DNA of 64,000 nucleotides from CAWIJJ01 sp963836425 (GCA_963836425.1 CAWIJJ010000022.1:70174-134173); one strand, 5' to 3'. Shown: positions 1-9,228, numbered from the stretch's first letter. The notes: generated by a model from the letters alone, not told the origin. Numbers and translations are program-made.

Positions 1-45
1 AGCGGCGGTTATGGGCCACCGGCCGAACGTGGAGAATTCAAATGA
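1..45 (+). CDS. 3' end of an upstream gene (partial)
   Basis: From the first base, frame 1 stays open for 14 codons (ending GEFK) and stops with TGA at 43-45. The stop overlaps the ATG of the next gene in an ATGA arrangement, the same close coupling seen between most genes of the secretion operon that follows. The fragment is too short to identify. It is reported because the overlap suggests that the operon begins before this window. Confidence 0.4.
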   Translation, partial: SGGYGPPAERGEFK

Positions 46-599
46 GGCGGCTCGCCTTGCTTCTGCTCGCGGCCGCTCCGGGTTGGGCGCAGATCAACAG
101 CCAGGTGGCCAGCCTGGGCGGCGCGCCGACGGTGACGCTGCCGGCGCGGGTTCACGTGCCGCTTTCGTCGATCGTCGAACTCGAAAACCGCTTCAACACC
201 AAACTGGCCAGCCTCGGCGGCGTGAACGATCCGATCGACATGCTGGGCACCACGCGGGGGCTGTACCTCGAAGGCTACGGGGTGGTTTTCACGACCGAGA
301 TGAGCCTGCTGCTGACACCGGGCATCAGCCCCTTCAAGCAGACCATCACGGAACAGGAAAAGGTCCAGGTCCACCAGCGGAAAACCGAGCGCCTGCCGAA
401 ACTGAAGCAGGCGATGCAGGAATTCCTGCGCACCGCGGCGATGCAATTGACGCAGATTCCGGACAACCAGGAATTTGTGGTCGCGGTCCGGCTGGACTAT
501 TACAAGTGGGAAGACACGCTCGGGCTTCCGGGGCTGATCGTGATGAAGGCCGACCGGAAAGCGGCGGCATCCAACAATTTCAAGCTGGAAGAGCAGTAG
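42..599 (+). CDS. Unknown secreted protein at the head of the type II secretion operon
   Basis: A 185-residue protein with a short hydrophobic signal peptide (about residues 1-16, ending GWA before Gln). The mature part has no motif I can assign. It contains a conserved-looking stretch (GYGVVFTTEMSLLL, about residue 80) followed by a charged, probably helical region and a C-terminal segment ending in LEEQ. A GGAG sequence lies about 7 nt before the ATG. The stop codon shares its last base with the GTG start of gspE, so translation is probably coupled. Its position suggests an accessory role in secretion or pseudopilus assembly, but that rests on context only. No catalytic residues are evident. 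Confidence 0.7.
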   Translation: MRRLALLLLAAAPGWAQINSQVASLGGAPTVTLPARVHVPLSSIVELENRFNTKLASLGGVNDPIDMLGTTRGLYLEGYGVVFTTEMSLLLTPGISPFKQTITEQEKVQVHQRKTERLPKLKQAMQEFLRTAAMQLTQIPDNQEFVVAVRLDYYKWEDTLGLPGLIVMKADRKAAASNNFKLEEQ

Positions 600-2296
600 T
601 GCCGGCAACCCATCCTCCGACCCCCGAATCCGAATCCACGGGCAGCGAACCGCGATTTCTGCGGCTGGGCGAGATCCTGATCGAGCGCGGCAAGATCGAA
701 GCCGAAGACCTGGAGCGGGCGCTCGAACTGCAACTCGAGCGCGGCGATAAGATCGGCAAGATTTTCGTGGACATGGGGCTGATCGCGCAGCGCGACATGC
801 TGGCGGCGCTTTCCGAGCAGCTTTCGATCCCGCTGGTATCGATCGAAGGGCCGCCGCCGGGCGCACCGGAAATCGACGGGCTCTCGCACCGTTTTCTCCG
901 TCAGTGCCGCGCGTACCCGCTGGCGCTGGTGGATTCGACGCTGACGGTGGCCATGGCCGACCCGCTCGATTTCGAGACGGCGGCCGCATTGCGCGCCTTC
1001 TCGGGACTCGAGATCCGGCCCGCGCTGGCACCCGAGCAGGAGATTCTGGACGCTCTCGAAAAATATTACGGCGAGAGCGAACGGCAGGCGTTCACGGGAG
1101 AGGGCGAAGAGGAGCAGGCGAGCGCCGACCTGGAACATCTGCGCGATATGGCCAGCGAGGCGCCGGTCATCCGCCTGGTGAATGCGATGATCGCGGAAGC
1201 GCTCGAGCGGCGCGCGAGCGACATCCACATAGAGCCTTTCGAGAAGGAATTCCGCGTCCGCTTCCGCGTGGACGGCGTGCTGTTCAACCAGGAGACGCCG
1301 CCGCGCGAACTGAAGGCTGCGATTATCAGCCGCCTGAAGCTGATGGCCAAGCTGAACATCGCGGAACGGCGACTGCCGCAGGACGGCCGCATCAAGATCA
1401 AGATTCTGGGCCGCGAAGTGGACCTGCGCGTTTCGACGCTGCCGACGCTGTACGGCGAAAGCGTGGTGATGCGCCTGCTCGACCGCTCCGCCGGCGATTT
1501 TTACGACCTGCGGAGGCTGGGCTTCGACGATCACATGCTGGCCCGCATGGAGCACTTCACCAGTTTGCCGCACGGCATCTTTCTGGTAACCGGTCCGACG
1601 GGCAGCGGGAAGTCCACCACGCTTTATTCGGCGTTGAAGCGCATCAATCTGCCGGACAAGAAGATCATCACGATCGAGGATCCGGTGGAATACCAGATGG
1701 ACGGCATCAACCAGATCCACGTGAATCCGCAGATCGGGCTGACCTTCGCGGCCGGGTTGCGGCACATCGTCCGCCAGGATCCGGACGTGATCATGGTGGG
1801 GGAAATCCGCGACCGCGAAACGGCGGACATCGCCATCCGCGCCGCGCTCACGGGGCACCTGGTGTTCTCGACGCTGCACACTAACGACGCGCCCAGCGCG
1901 ATCACGCGGCTGACGGACATGGGGGTGGAGAACTACCTGATCACATCCTCGGTGGTTGCGGTGCTGGCGCAGCGGCTGGTGCGGGTGATCTGCGCGAAGT
2001 GCAAGGTTCCGGCCGGCCGGGTGCTCGCTCCGGATGGAACGATGGTGCCCAGCTTCCGCGGCGAGGGCTGTCCGGAGTGCAACGGGCGCGGCTATCTCTC
2101 GCGGGTTGGCATTTTCGAAATGATGGAGCTGAACGATGAGATCCGGCGGCTGATCATGACCAACGCCGACGCCTCGGTTCTCACAGAGGCGGCCCGCCGC
2201 CACGGCATGCGGAATCTTCGCGAAGACGGGTGGAAGAAGGTCAGCGATGGTGCGACCACGAAGGAAGAAGTGATGCGCGTCACGCAGGAACTCTGA
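599..2296 (+). CDS. gspE: Type II secretion ATPase GspE
   Basis: A cytoplasmic ATPase that powers pseudopilus assembly. The 565-residue product has an N-terminal MshEN/T2SSE-N type domain (about residues 20-160) and a PilT/VirB11-like ATPase domain. Visible motifs are the Walker A GPTGSGKST (about 332-340), the Asp box around EDPVEY, the Walker B region IMVGEIRD, a His box, and a zinc-binding tetracysteine made of CAKC (about 465) and CPEC (about 491). The GTG at 599 is chosen because it overlaps the preceding stop and gives an N-terminus of normal length. The frame is open further upstream, but that part is the shadow of the preceding gene. The stop overlaps the gspF ATG. PilB or MshE ATPases share this fold; the gspF-to-gspD neighbours settle the assignment as T2SS-like. 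Confidence 0.95.
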   Translation: MPATHPPTPESESTGSEPRFLRLGEILIERGKIEAEDLERALELQLERGDKIGKIFVDMGLIAQRDMLAALSEQLSIPLVSIEGPPPGAPEIDGLSHRFLRQCRAYPLALVDSTLTVAMADPLDFETAAALRAFSGLEIRPALAPEQEILDALEKYYGESERQAFTGEGEEEQASADLEHLRDMASEAPVIRLVNAMIAEALERRASDIHIEPFEKEFRVRFRVDGVLFNQETPPRELKAAIISRLKLMAKLNIAERRLPQDGRIKIKILGREVDLRVSTLPTLYGESVVMRLLDRSAGDFYDLRRLGFDDHMLARMEHFTSLPHGIFLVTGPTGSGKSTTLYSALKRINLPDKKIITIEDPVEYQMDGINQIHVNPQIGLTFAAGLRHIVRQDPDVIMVGEIRDRETADIAIRAALTGHLVFSTLHTNDAPSAITRLTDMGVENYLITSSVVAVLAQRLVRVICAKCKVPAGRVLAPDGTMVPSFRGEGCPECNGRGYLSRVGIFEMMELNDEIRRLIMTNADASVLTEAARRHGMRNLREDGWKKVSDGATTKEEVMRVTQEL

Positions 2297-3507
2297 TGAC
2301 CACTTTCTTTTTCCGCGCGGTGGCCTCAGACGGGAAGGTGCGGAGCGGCAGCCTCACGGCAGATAACGAAAAGCTGATCGCGAGGGAACTGCGGAAGCAG
2401 GGTCTCACGCCGATCTACGTGGGCGTGGCGCCGCGGGGATCGTCGTTCGAGCTCAAGCTGCCCACCTTCGGCAGGGGCCGCCGGCGCGATGTCCTCCTGT
2501 TTACGCAGGAACTCTCGACGCTGCTCAATGCGGGCGTGCCGCTCGACCGTGCGCTTACGATTACGGCCGAACTGACGGAGCGGCCCGCTTTCCGCTTTGT
2601 CGTGCTGGACATTCTGCGGGTGCTCAAGGGCGGCAAGTCGCTGGCGGACAGCCTGGGCACGCACGCGGAATATTTCTCCGAGCTGTACGTGAACATGGTC
2701 CGCGCGGGCGAGGCCTCGGGCGCGCTGGGCGCGATCTTCGAACGGCTTTCCGAATTCGAGCGGTCGCGCGACGATCTGCGCAACTACATCGTTTCGTCGA
2801 TGGTGTACCCGGCGCTGCTGGCGGCGGTGGGACTCGGGTCAATTCTGCTGCTGCTGATGTTTGTGGTGCCCCGTTTTGCATCTATCTTCACGGACTCCAC
2901 GATGAAGATCCCGCTGCCCACGCAGATCATGCTGGAAGCGAGCCGCATCGTGAAGACGTACTGGTGGATGGGCGCGGGCTCCGCGGCGGCGATTCTGATT
3001 GCGTGGCGAAGCTACACGCGGACGGCGGCGGGACGCATCTGGTGGGACGGGGCGCGGCTGCGGCTGCCGCTGCTGGGCGACGCGCTGCTGAAGGCGGAGA
3101 CTTCGCGTTTTGCGCGCGCCATGGCGACGCTGGTTTCAAATTCCGTGCCGCTGGTGCAGTCGCTCGGAATTGCGGCGGCGACGCTGAACAACCGCACCAT
3201 CGCGGCGGCGCTGGCGGGCGTGGCACTCGGGGTGAAGCGCGGGGAAGGGATCGCCGTTCCCATGCGCAAGGCGGGCGTGTTTCCGCCGCTGGCCTCGCAC
3301 CTGCTCACCGTGGGCGAGGAGACCGGCCGGCTGGACCAGATGTTTGCCCGCATGGCGGAGATTTACGAAAATGATACTCGCGCCTCCATCAAACGGTTCA
3401 CTTCGCTGTTCGAACCGCTCGTCATCCTGGTAATGGGGGTGGTTGTGGGCGCGCTGATTCTGAGTATGCTGCTGGCCATTACCAGCATTAACGACGTGGC
3501 GGTGTAA
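2296..3507 (+). CDS. gspF: Type II secretion inner-membrane platform protein GspF
   Basis: A 403-residue polytopic inner-membrane protein that links the GspE ATPase to the growing pseudopilus. Two T2SSF repeats are visible (about residues 65-190 and 270-395). Hydrophobic segments lie near 165-195, 223-240 and 373-398, the usual GspF/PilC topology. The ATG overlaps the gspE stop by one base; upstream in-frame codons lie inside gspE. It is followed after 3 nt by the major pseudopilin gene. Length and layout are typical for the family and nothing is missing. Confidence 0.93.
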   Translation: MTTFFFRAVASDGKVRSGSLTADNEKLIARELRKQGLTPIYVGVAPRGSSFELKLPTFGRGRRRDVLLFTQELSTLLNAGVPLDRALTITAELTERPAFRFVVLDILRVLKGGKSLADSLGTHAEYFSELYVNMVRAGEASGALGAIFERLSEFERSRDDLRNYIVSSMVYPALLAAVGLGSILLLLMFVVPRFASIFTDSTMKIPLPTQIMLEASRIVKTYWWMGAGSAAAILIAWRSYTRTAAGRIWWDGARLRLPLLGDALLKAETSRFARAMATLVSNSVPLVQSLGIAAATLNNRTIAAALAGVALGVKRGEGIAVPMRKAGVFPPLASHLLTVGEETGRLDQMFARMAEIYENDTRASIKRFTSLFEPLVILVMGVVVGALILSMLLAITSINDVAV

Positions 3508-3510
3508 CCA

Positions 3511-3957
3511 ATGCTCCTTCGCACAAAACGCAACCGGAAACGCGCGCAGGCCGGCGTGACCCTGATCGAAATGCTCGTGGTGGTCACGATCATCGGACTG
3601 TTCGTGGCCCTGGTCGGCCCCTCCCTCTGGAGCAAGGCCGATCAAGGCCGCATCACCGCGACGCGCGCCCAGATCAGCAACTTCATGACGGCGCTTGGCA
3701 GCTACAAGCTCGATACCGGTATGTTTCCGACCACCGAGCAGGGCCTGGCCGCGCTGCGCCAGAAGCCGGCGGAAGTGAACCAGTGGAACGGGCCGTACAT
3801 GCCGCAGGATATACCCAAAGACCCGTGGGGACGCGAGTACATCTACCGCTATCCGGGCGAGCACGGAGACGAGCCGGAGATCACCTCGCTCGGCGCCGAT
3901 GGCCAGCCGGGCGGTGAAAAGATCAATGCGGACATCCTCAGCTGGAAGAATCAATAG
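3511..3957 (+). CDS. gspG: Major pseudopilin GspG
   Basis: A 148-residue type II pseudopilin. It has a basic leader followed by the prepilin peptidase site G15/V16 and a hydrophobic N-terminal helix (VTLIEMLVVVTIIG) with the conserved Glu at +5. The C-terminal half carries the family signatures for a GspG calcium-site fold: TTEQGLAAL, WNGPYMP, DPWGREY and a late GADGQPGG. This protein should polymerise into the pseudopilus. The prepilin peptidase gspO is not in the window, so processing must depend on a gene elsewhere. Confidence 0.95.
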   Translation: MLLRTKRNRKRAQAGVTLIEMLVVVTIIGLFVALVGPSLWSKADQGRITATRAQISNFMTALGSYKLDTGMFPTTEQGLAALRQKPAEVNQWNGPYMPQDIPKDPWGREYIYRYPGEHGDEPEITSLGADGQPGGEKINADILSWKNQ

Positions 3958-4414
3958 CCGCGGCATCACGCTGCTGGAAATGATGGTGGTGGTGGCGCTC
4001 ATCGGGCTGATCGTCGCCGTCTCCGCGCCCTCGATTTCCGCCGGGCTGGACAGCGTCCGCATCACCACGACGGCGGACAACATCGCCAGCTTTTTGAACG
4101 CGGCGGTGAACCGCGCCGAGCGGCGGCAGGAGCCGATCGAGCTGATCATCTCGCCCAGGGAGAACCGGCTGGCCATCTATTCGAACCAGCCGGGATTCGA
4201 GCGCGAGCTGAAACTGCCGGACGGAGTAACGATCGACGCGATTCTGCCCGAGCTTCCGGCCGAACCCGACGGCGCACGCCGCCTGATGCTTCTTCCCGGC
4301 GCCTCCGTGCCGGGTATCGGCATCCGGGTGGCCAACCAGCGGGGAGCCCGGCGCATTGTGCGGCTGGATCCGATGACCGGCTTTCCGCGCATCGAGAGGG
4401 TCGTGGCGGAGTGA
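3926..4414 (+). CDS. gspH: Minor pseudopilin GspH-like
   Basis: A pseudopilin of about 162 residues. The prepilin site is SRG followed by ITLLEMMVVVALIG, with Glu at +5 of the mature chain. The rest is variable, as is usual for minor pseudopilins. The ATG at 3926 gives a 13-residue leader and starts inside the end of gspG (32-nt overlap); an earlier ATG at 3899 is also in frame but would give an unusually long leader. The gene order G-H-I-J-K supports GspH. Sequence alone would allow only a general GspH/FimT call. Confidence 0.85.
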   Translation: MRTSSAGRINSRGITLLEMMVVVALIGLIVAVSAPSISAGLDSVRITTTADNIASFLNAAVNRAERRQEPIELIISPRENRLAIYSNQPGFERELKLPDGVTIDAILPELPAEPDGARRLMLLPGASVPGIGIRVANQRGARRIVRLDPMTGFPRIERVVAE

Positions 4415-4848
4415 GGCGCAGCCGCGGATTCACGCTGCTCGAGCTGATCGTGGCCACCACCATCATGGCGGTGGCGGTGGTGGGACTGCTGGCCGGGCTT
4501 GCGAGCTCCACGCGCAACGCCGCGCGGCTGCTCGATTACGACCGGGCGGTGCAACTGGCACGGCTGCGGATGAACGACCTGCTGCTGGACCGGCGATTTC
4601 CGCTCAATACACCGGTGGAGGGACGCTTCGATCCGGCGGTGAGTTCGGGCCTCGAAGCCGGATGGCGCGCGCGCATCACCACGGCCGAAATGCCGCCCGC
4701 TCCGGCGCCCGGGCAGACCAGCATCCAGCGCGTGGAACTCGAAGTGTGGTGGAACAACGGCGCGAAGCCGCGCAGTTTCACGCTGGAGGGCTACCGGTTC
4801 GGCACGCTGCGGCAGGAGGACATCCCGGTGCAGGCGGTGCTGCAATGA
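4411..4848 (+). CDS. gspI: Minor pseudopilin GspI-like
   Basis: A 145-residue pseudopilin that begins with a GTG overlapping the gspH stop in a GTGA arrangement. The six-residue leader MRRSRG precedes the mature FTLLELIVATTIMAVAVVGL helix, with Glu at +5. The short length and the tip-complex gene order (H-I-J-K) fit GspI, which nucleates the pseudopilus tip with GspJ and GspK. The stop overlaps the gspJ start, so the minor pseudopilins are probably made in coupled amounts. Confidence 0.85.
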   Translation: MRRSRGFTLLELIVATTIMAVAVVGLLAGLASSTRNAARLLDYDRAVQLARLRMNDLLLDRRFPLNTPVEGRFDPAVSSGLEAGWRARITTAEMPPAPAPGQTSIQRVELEVWWNNGAKPRSFTLEGYRFGTLRQEDIPVQAVLQ

Positions 4849-5561
4849 AACGCGCGGCGCGCGGCGTGAGCCTGCTCGAAGTGCTGATCGCGATCACGCT
4901 GTTGAGTTTGCTTTCGGTGGGCATGCTGATGTCGATGCGAATCGGCCTGCAGGCGTTTACGAAGACCGACGCGCGCCTGATGGAGAACCGCCGCGTGGCC
5001 GGCGCGCAGCGCATTCTGGAGCAACAGATCGAAGGACTGCTACCGGTGACGGCCGGCTGCGCTCCGCAGGGCGGACCGGGGGTGAAGTTCGCATTCTTCG
5101 GCGGCACGGCGAATACGCTGCGGCTGGTAACGGGATTTTCGCTCCAGGGCGGGTGGCGCGGGCAGCCGCAGATTCTGGAGATGTTTGTGATTCCGGGCGA
5201 GGAAGGGCGCGGCGTGCGGCTGGTGGTCAACGAGCTTGCTTACACCGGCCCGGCGAGCGCCGGCAGGCTGTGCGTGGGCCTGGCCGAAGGCGCAATCCCG
5301 CTTTTCGCGCCGCCGCAGCCCGGGCCCGCTTCCTTCGTGCTGGCCGACCAGCTTGCCGGCTGCCGCTTCAGCTACCTGGTGCCCGCGCGCACGCCCGACG
5401 AAGCGGATACGTGGCAGCCGGTGTGGGATCGCCGCGGGTGGCCGAAGGCGGTTCGCGTGGAAATGGCGCCGCTCGAACTCAACCCCGCCCGCTTGCAGCC
5501 GACTACGCTGACGGCGCCGATCCGCATCTTTCGCAGCCTGGAGCTGGTGTATGCGGATTGA
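4845..5561 (+). CDS. gspJ: Minor pseudopilin GspJ-like
   Basis: A 238-residue pseudopilin. The leader MKRAARG is followed by VSLLEVLIAITLLSLLSVG, with Glu at +5. Its length, greater than that of GspH or GspI, is normal for GspJ. The ATG at 4845 overlaps the gspI stop (ATGA); longer in-frame extensions upstream lie wholly inside gspI and are rejected. The 3' end overlaps gspK by 11 nt. Predicted role: part of the GspI-J-K tip complex of the pseudopilus. Confidence 0.87.
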   Translation: MKRAARGVSLLEVLIAITLLSLLSVGMLMSMRIGLQAFTKTDARLMENRRVAGAQRILEQQIEGLLPVTAGCAPQGGPGVKFAFFGGTANTLRLVTGFSLQGGWRGQPQILEMFVIPGEEGRGVRLVVNELAYTGPASAGRLCVGLAEGAIPLFAPPQPGPASFVLADQLAGCRFSYLVPARTPDEADTWQPVWDRRGWPKAVRVEMAPLELNPARLQPTTLTAPIRIFRSLELVYAD

Positions 5562-6534
5562 GCGGAAGCCACGACGGCGTACTTCGGGGTCGGCGCTGCT
5601 GACGGTTCTGTGGATGTCGGCCGCACTGGCCGCGATCGGATTTTCGCTGGCCGCCACGGTGCGGGGGGAAGCGGAACGCACCAGCACGGCGGTGGACAGC
5701 CTGCGCTCCTACTATCTCGCGGCCGGTTCGGTGCAGCGCGCCGTAGTGGAACTCCTCTGGTCTGTGTCCTATCCGCAGCAGCGTCGCATTCCGAAGGGCT
5801 CGACGGCGGTGGATTACGCGTATCCGAGCGGGGTAGTGCACGTGGAGCTGATACCGGAAGCCTCCAAGCTGAACGTGAACCGGGTTCCGCCCGAAGATCT
5901 GTACCGGGTGGCGCTTGCGCTCGGCGCCGGTCCGGCGCGCGCCCAGGAGATCGCGGCCGCTATCGACGATTATCGCCGGCCCACTCCCGGGGGCAGCCCG
6001 TTCGACTCGTATTATCTGTCACGGACGCCGTCTTTCCGCTCGCCTCATGCGTCCTTAGAAGAGATCGAGGAATTACTGCTGGTGAAAGGCGTCACTCCCG
6101 AACTTTTTTACGGAACGTGGGTACCGGCGGCGGCCGGGGAACGGCGGCTTGCGCCGCGGCCGGGGCTGGCGGACTGCCTCTCGGTTTACGGCGCGGTGGA
6201 CAGGGTGGACGTGAACACGGCGCAGCCCGCAGTGCTGGCCGCGGTCGGCCTGGATCCTTACGCGATCAGCGCCATTCTCGAGCGGCGCCGGGTGGCTCCG
6301 TTCACCGAGCAGCAGTTGGGCGAATTGCTGGGCTCGGCGGGGATTGCGACCAACCGCCTGCGGGTTCAAGGCGAATCCGTCATCACCATCCGCGCCACGG
6401 CGCAATTGCGGCTGCAGAACGGCCAACTCTCGGACCTGAAGCGCACGGTGGCGGCGGTGGTGAAATACATGCCGCCCGGCAGCGATTCGGCGGTCCACAC
6501 GCTGCGCTGGTACGACACGGCGTGGAGAAATTAA
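5551..6534 (+). CDS. gspK: Minor pseudopilin GspK
   Basis: A 327-residue protein with a basic leader ending in SG and a hydrophobic helix that begins SALLTVLWMSAALAAIGF. Threonine stands where other pseudopilins have Glu at +5, which is typical of GspK, the tip subunit. The large soluble domain includes the helix-hairpin-helix-like segments usual in T2SSK proteins, for example SKLNVNRVPPEDL and DRVDVNTAQPAVLAAVGL. The start lies inside the end of gspJ. It is followed by a 6-nt gap before the gspL-like gene. Confidence 0.9.
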   Translation: MRIERKPRRRTSGSALLTVLWMSAALAAIGFSLAATVRGEAERTSTAVDSLRSYYLAAGSVQRAVVELLWSVSYPQQRRIPKGSTAVDYAYPSGVVHVELIPEASKLNVNRVPPEDLYRVALALGAGPARAQEIAAAIDDYRRPTPGGSPFDSYYLSRTPSFRSPHASLEEIEELLLVKGVTPELFYGTWVPAAAGERRLAPRPGLADCLSVYGAVDRVDVNTAQPAVLAAVGLDPYAISAILERRRVAPFTEQQLGELLGSAGIATNRLRVQGESVITIRATAQLRLQNGQLSDLKRTVAAVVKYMPPGSDSAVHTLRWYDTAWRN

Positions 6535-6540
6535 GCGCGG

Positions 6541-7869
6541 ATGACGAGCCCGATGTCCATTCCCAAGGATTTGCGCAAGCTGATGGCGTTCGGCTCCGGC
6601 GTGGGGATCGGGATCGGCGGCAGCGACCTGGAAGTAGTGGCTGCGAAGGTGCGGCCGAGCGGGGTTCAGGTGCTTGGGCGGCTGGTGATTGCCGGCTACG
6701 CTTCGCGCCCGGCGGCGGAGTGGGGGGCCGAGTACACGCGCTTTCTGAAATCGCTGGGCGCGTCTTATTTGAGCGCAACCGTGCTATTGCCGCGGCGCGA
6801 TGTCATCGTAAGGCACGTCTCGCTGCCGGGCGTAGCCGCCAGGGATATCGACGGCGCCATCCGATTCCAACTGGACACGCTGCACCCGTACGGGGAAGAG
6901 GAAATCGCGTGGGGCTGGTCGGCGCTCGCCTACGGCGCGGTGCTGGTGGGCGTGGCGCGCCGGGCGACGGTGGATCGCTATTACCAGCTTTTCAATGAGG
7001 CCGGTATCGCGGTGGCCGCGTTTACGTTCTCGGCGGCGGCGGTACACGCGGCCATCCGGCTGAACGGACCCACGGCCGCGGAAGGGTTTGTGGCGTTGAG
7101 CCGCACCGAGTCCGGCTCCATCGAGGTATACGGGGAGAGCCCATCGCGCCCGTTGTTCTCCGCGGAGTTCGCGATGCCGGCGCAGCGCGCGGCCAGCCTG
7201 GCGGCTTCGGAACTGCGCCTGCCGGCGGGCACGGCTCCGTTGAGCCTCGAAGACCTGCTTCCCAAGCCGGCCTCGAATCCGGTTGAAAACGATTTATCCC
7301 GCAATGCACTGCCGTACGCCACGGCGCTGGCCGGGGCATGCCCCCGTTTGGCGCCGGCGGCGAACGTGCTGCCCGCGGAGCATCGCCGCTACAGTTCGCG
7401 CGCCATGTTCATCCCCACCATGATTCTGGCGGGCATCGCGCTGCTGGCGGCCGCTTCGATTTTCTTGTTTTCGCAGTACGCCAACCGCCGCTACCTGCGC
7501 GAACTCAATGCCGAGATTGCCAAGCTGGAGCCGGCGGCGCAGCGTTCCGCCGCACTCGACCGGCAGATCGCGCAAACGCGCGCGCGGGCCGAACTGCTGG
7601 ACGAGTTTCACGGCCGCACACGCACGGACCTGGATGCGCTGAACGAACTGACGCGGCTGATCGAGCCGCCGGCCTGGACCAGTTCCATCGACCTCACGCG
7701 GGACGCGGTTCGCGTGGCGGGCGAGGCGCCGCAGGCCGCGGCCCTGCTCCGCATCCTCGATTCGTCGCCGTTGTTCCAGAATTCGACGCCGGACATGATT
7801 CAGAGGAGTTCGTCGGGACTGACGGCCGAGATGTTCCAGATTCGCAGCGCGAGGGAGTTCCGCAAATGA
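6541..7869 (+). CDS. gspL: Type II secretion GspL-like / PilM-like protein with a membrane segment
   Basis: A 442-residue protein. The N-terminal about 250 residues look like the actin-fold PilM/GspL cytoplasmic domain (GIGIGGSDLEVVAA near the start; a DIDGAIRFQLDTLHPYGEEE segment like the PilM family). One transmembrane segment lies at about residues 287-312, followed by a periplasmic coiled coil and a small domain resembling PilN or the GspL C-terminus. This is the GspL layout, a PilM-PilN-like fusion. It should anchor GspE to the inner membrane and contact GspM. The stop overlaps the next start. The symbol follows gene order; the sequence is divergent from proteobacterial GspL. Confidence 0.78.
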   Translation: MTSPMSIPKDLRKLMAFGSGVGIGIGGSDLEVVAAKVRPSGVQVLGRLVIAGYASRPAAEWGAEYTRFLKSLGASYLSATVLLPRRDVIVRHVSLPGVAARDIDGAIRFQLDTLHPYGEEEIAWGWSALAYGAVLVGVARRATVDRYYQLFNEAGIAVAAFTFSAAAVHAAIRLNGPTAAEGFVALSRTESGSIEVYGESPSRPLFSAEFAMPAQRAASLAASELRLPAGTAPLSLEDLLPKPASNPVENDLSRNALPYATALAGACPRLAPAANVLPAEHRRYSSRAMFIPTMILAGIALLAAASIFLFSQYANRRYLRELNAEIAKLEPAAQRSAALDRQIAQTRARAELLDEFHGRTRTDLDALNELTRLIEPPAWTSSIDLTRDAVRVAGEAPQAAALLRILDSSPLFQNSTPDMIQRSSSGLTAEMFQIRSAREFRK

Positions 7870-8456
7870 CCACCGGAACTTTCGAGCGCCGCCACGCCGT
7901 CCTGTTGGGCATCTGCGTGGTCATCATTCTGGTGTTGCGGTTCGGAGTTTTCGGGGAGCGGGCGCCGGCGGTGGTGGGAACGGTGGATTCGGTGCCGATG
8001 GCGGAGAAGCGGCTTCAGAGGCTGCGGGAAATCGCGGCCACCGTCTCCGGCAAAGAGGCAGTGCTGAAGCAGGCCGGCGTGGAACTCCAGCTTCGCGAAA
8101 AGAACCTTATTCAGGCCGACACCGCGCCGCAGGCCCAGGCGCAGATTCTGGACATCGTACGCCGGCTGGCCGCGGCGAATGGATTCGACGCGCGCGGCGC
8201 CGAGCAACTGGGCGAGGCGCGGCCGTTGGGGAACGACTACGGCGAGGTCTCGGTGACGGTGCCGTTCACCTGCGCCATCGAACAACTGGTGAATTTCCTG
8301 GCGGCGCTGGCGAATGAGTCCGTGATCCTGGCCACCAGCGAGATCCACATCAGCGGCGGCAGCGATAAGAAGAAGAACCTTCAAGTGCGGCTGAGCCTTT
8401 CGGGCGCGGTGCCGAGGAAACTGGTGCCGGTAAGAAAGGGGCCGGGGCAATCATGA
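7866..8456 (+). CDS. gspM: Type II secretion GspM/PilO-like protein
   Basis: A 196-residue bitopic protein with a short cytoplasmic tail, one transmembrane helix (about residues 11-30, VLLGICVVIILVLRFGVFG), a heptad-like region and a small ferredoxin-like periplasmic domain. The ATG at 7866 overlaps the gspL stop; in-frame sequence further upstream belongs to gspL. Size, topology and position after gspL fit GspM or PilO, which dimerises with GspL/PilN. Sequence conservation in this family is weak, so context carries most of the weight. Confidence 0.72.
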   Translation: MTTGTFERRHAVLLGICVVIILVLRFGVFGERAPAVVGTVDSVPMAEKRLQRLREIAATVSGKEAVLKQAGVELQLREKNLIQADTAPQAQAQILDIVRRLAAANGFDARGAEQLGEARPLGNDYGEVSVTVPFTCAIEQLVNFLAALANESVILATSEIHISGGSDKKKNLQVRLSLSGAVPRKLVPVRKGPGQS

Positions 8457-9175
8457 ACCGCAAGCTGCTTTTCCTGAACCTGCTTTTGCTTGCGGCCGTG
8501 GTCTGGGCTGTGGTCACGCTGCGCCGCGACTGGCGGATGGCCCGGGCGCGGGAGGCGGCGACGCTGAACCGCTCCATCCGGCCGCTGCCGCCGCCGAAGT
8601 TCGCGCCGCTGCCGGCCGAGCAGCCGGTGATGCCGTCCGGCTACCTGGATATCGCGCAGAAGCTGCTCTTCGATAAGTCGCGCAATCCGGAAGTGCCGGT
8701 GGAGCCGCCCCCTCCTCCGCCGCCGAAGCCGCCCATGCCGTCGCTTCCGGTTTTTCACGGCCTGATGAACATCGGGGACAGCGGTGTGACCGCCATCATG
8801 AGTGTGAACGCCACGGCGCCACATAAAGCGATTCATCCGGGCGAGACCATCGGCCAATTCAAGCTGGTGGACGTCAATAGTGAAGTGGTGGTTTTGGAAT
8901 GGAACGGCGAAACGATCCGCAAATCAACCGAAGAGCTGGCGAACCGGCAGGCGATTGCCATCCAGCAGGACGCCGCTCCGCGGACGGACGCTCCCCCCGC
9001 CCAGGCCGCCCCGCCTCCTGCGGCCGCAAGCGGTCCGGGGGAAGCCACGAATTTCGGCTTTCGCGTCTGCTCGATCAACGACGGGCATGCCGAAGGCGAC
9101 GTGGTGGACGGTTATCGAAAAGTGGTGCACAACGGGCCGTTCGGCAAATCGTGCACGTATGACCCGGTGAAGTAG
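8453..9175 (+). CDS. gspC: GspC/PilP-like periplasmic linker protein
   Basis: A 240-residue protein with one N-terminal membrane helix (about residues 4-22), a proline-rich spacer (a run of seven prolines near residue 85) and a small beta domain (about 95-165) matching the homology region of GspC/PilP, which binds the N0 domain of the secretin. A flexible Ala/Pro linker and a C-terminal segment with two Cys follow. In canonical operons gspC comes first; here it follows gspM, as pilP follows pilO. The ATG overlaps the preceding stop. GspC and PilP cannot be separated from sequence alone. Confidence 0.68.
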   Translation: MNRKLLFLNLLLLAAVVWAVVTLRRDWRMARAREAATLNRSIRPLPPPKFAPLPAEQPVMPSGYLDIAQKLLFDKSRNPEVPVEPPPPPPPKPPMPSLPVFHGLMNIGDSGVTAIMSVNATAPHKAIHPGETIGQFKLVDVNSEVVVLEWNGETIRKSTEELANRQAIAIQQDAAPRTDAPPAQAAPPPAAASGPGEATNFGFRVCSINDGHAEGDVVDGYRKVVHNGPFGKSCTYDPVK

Positions 9176-9228
9176 GGCAGGCGCGTAGGGCTTGCCGTTG
9201 AATGCTCCCGGCCAAAAAGGAAACAGCA

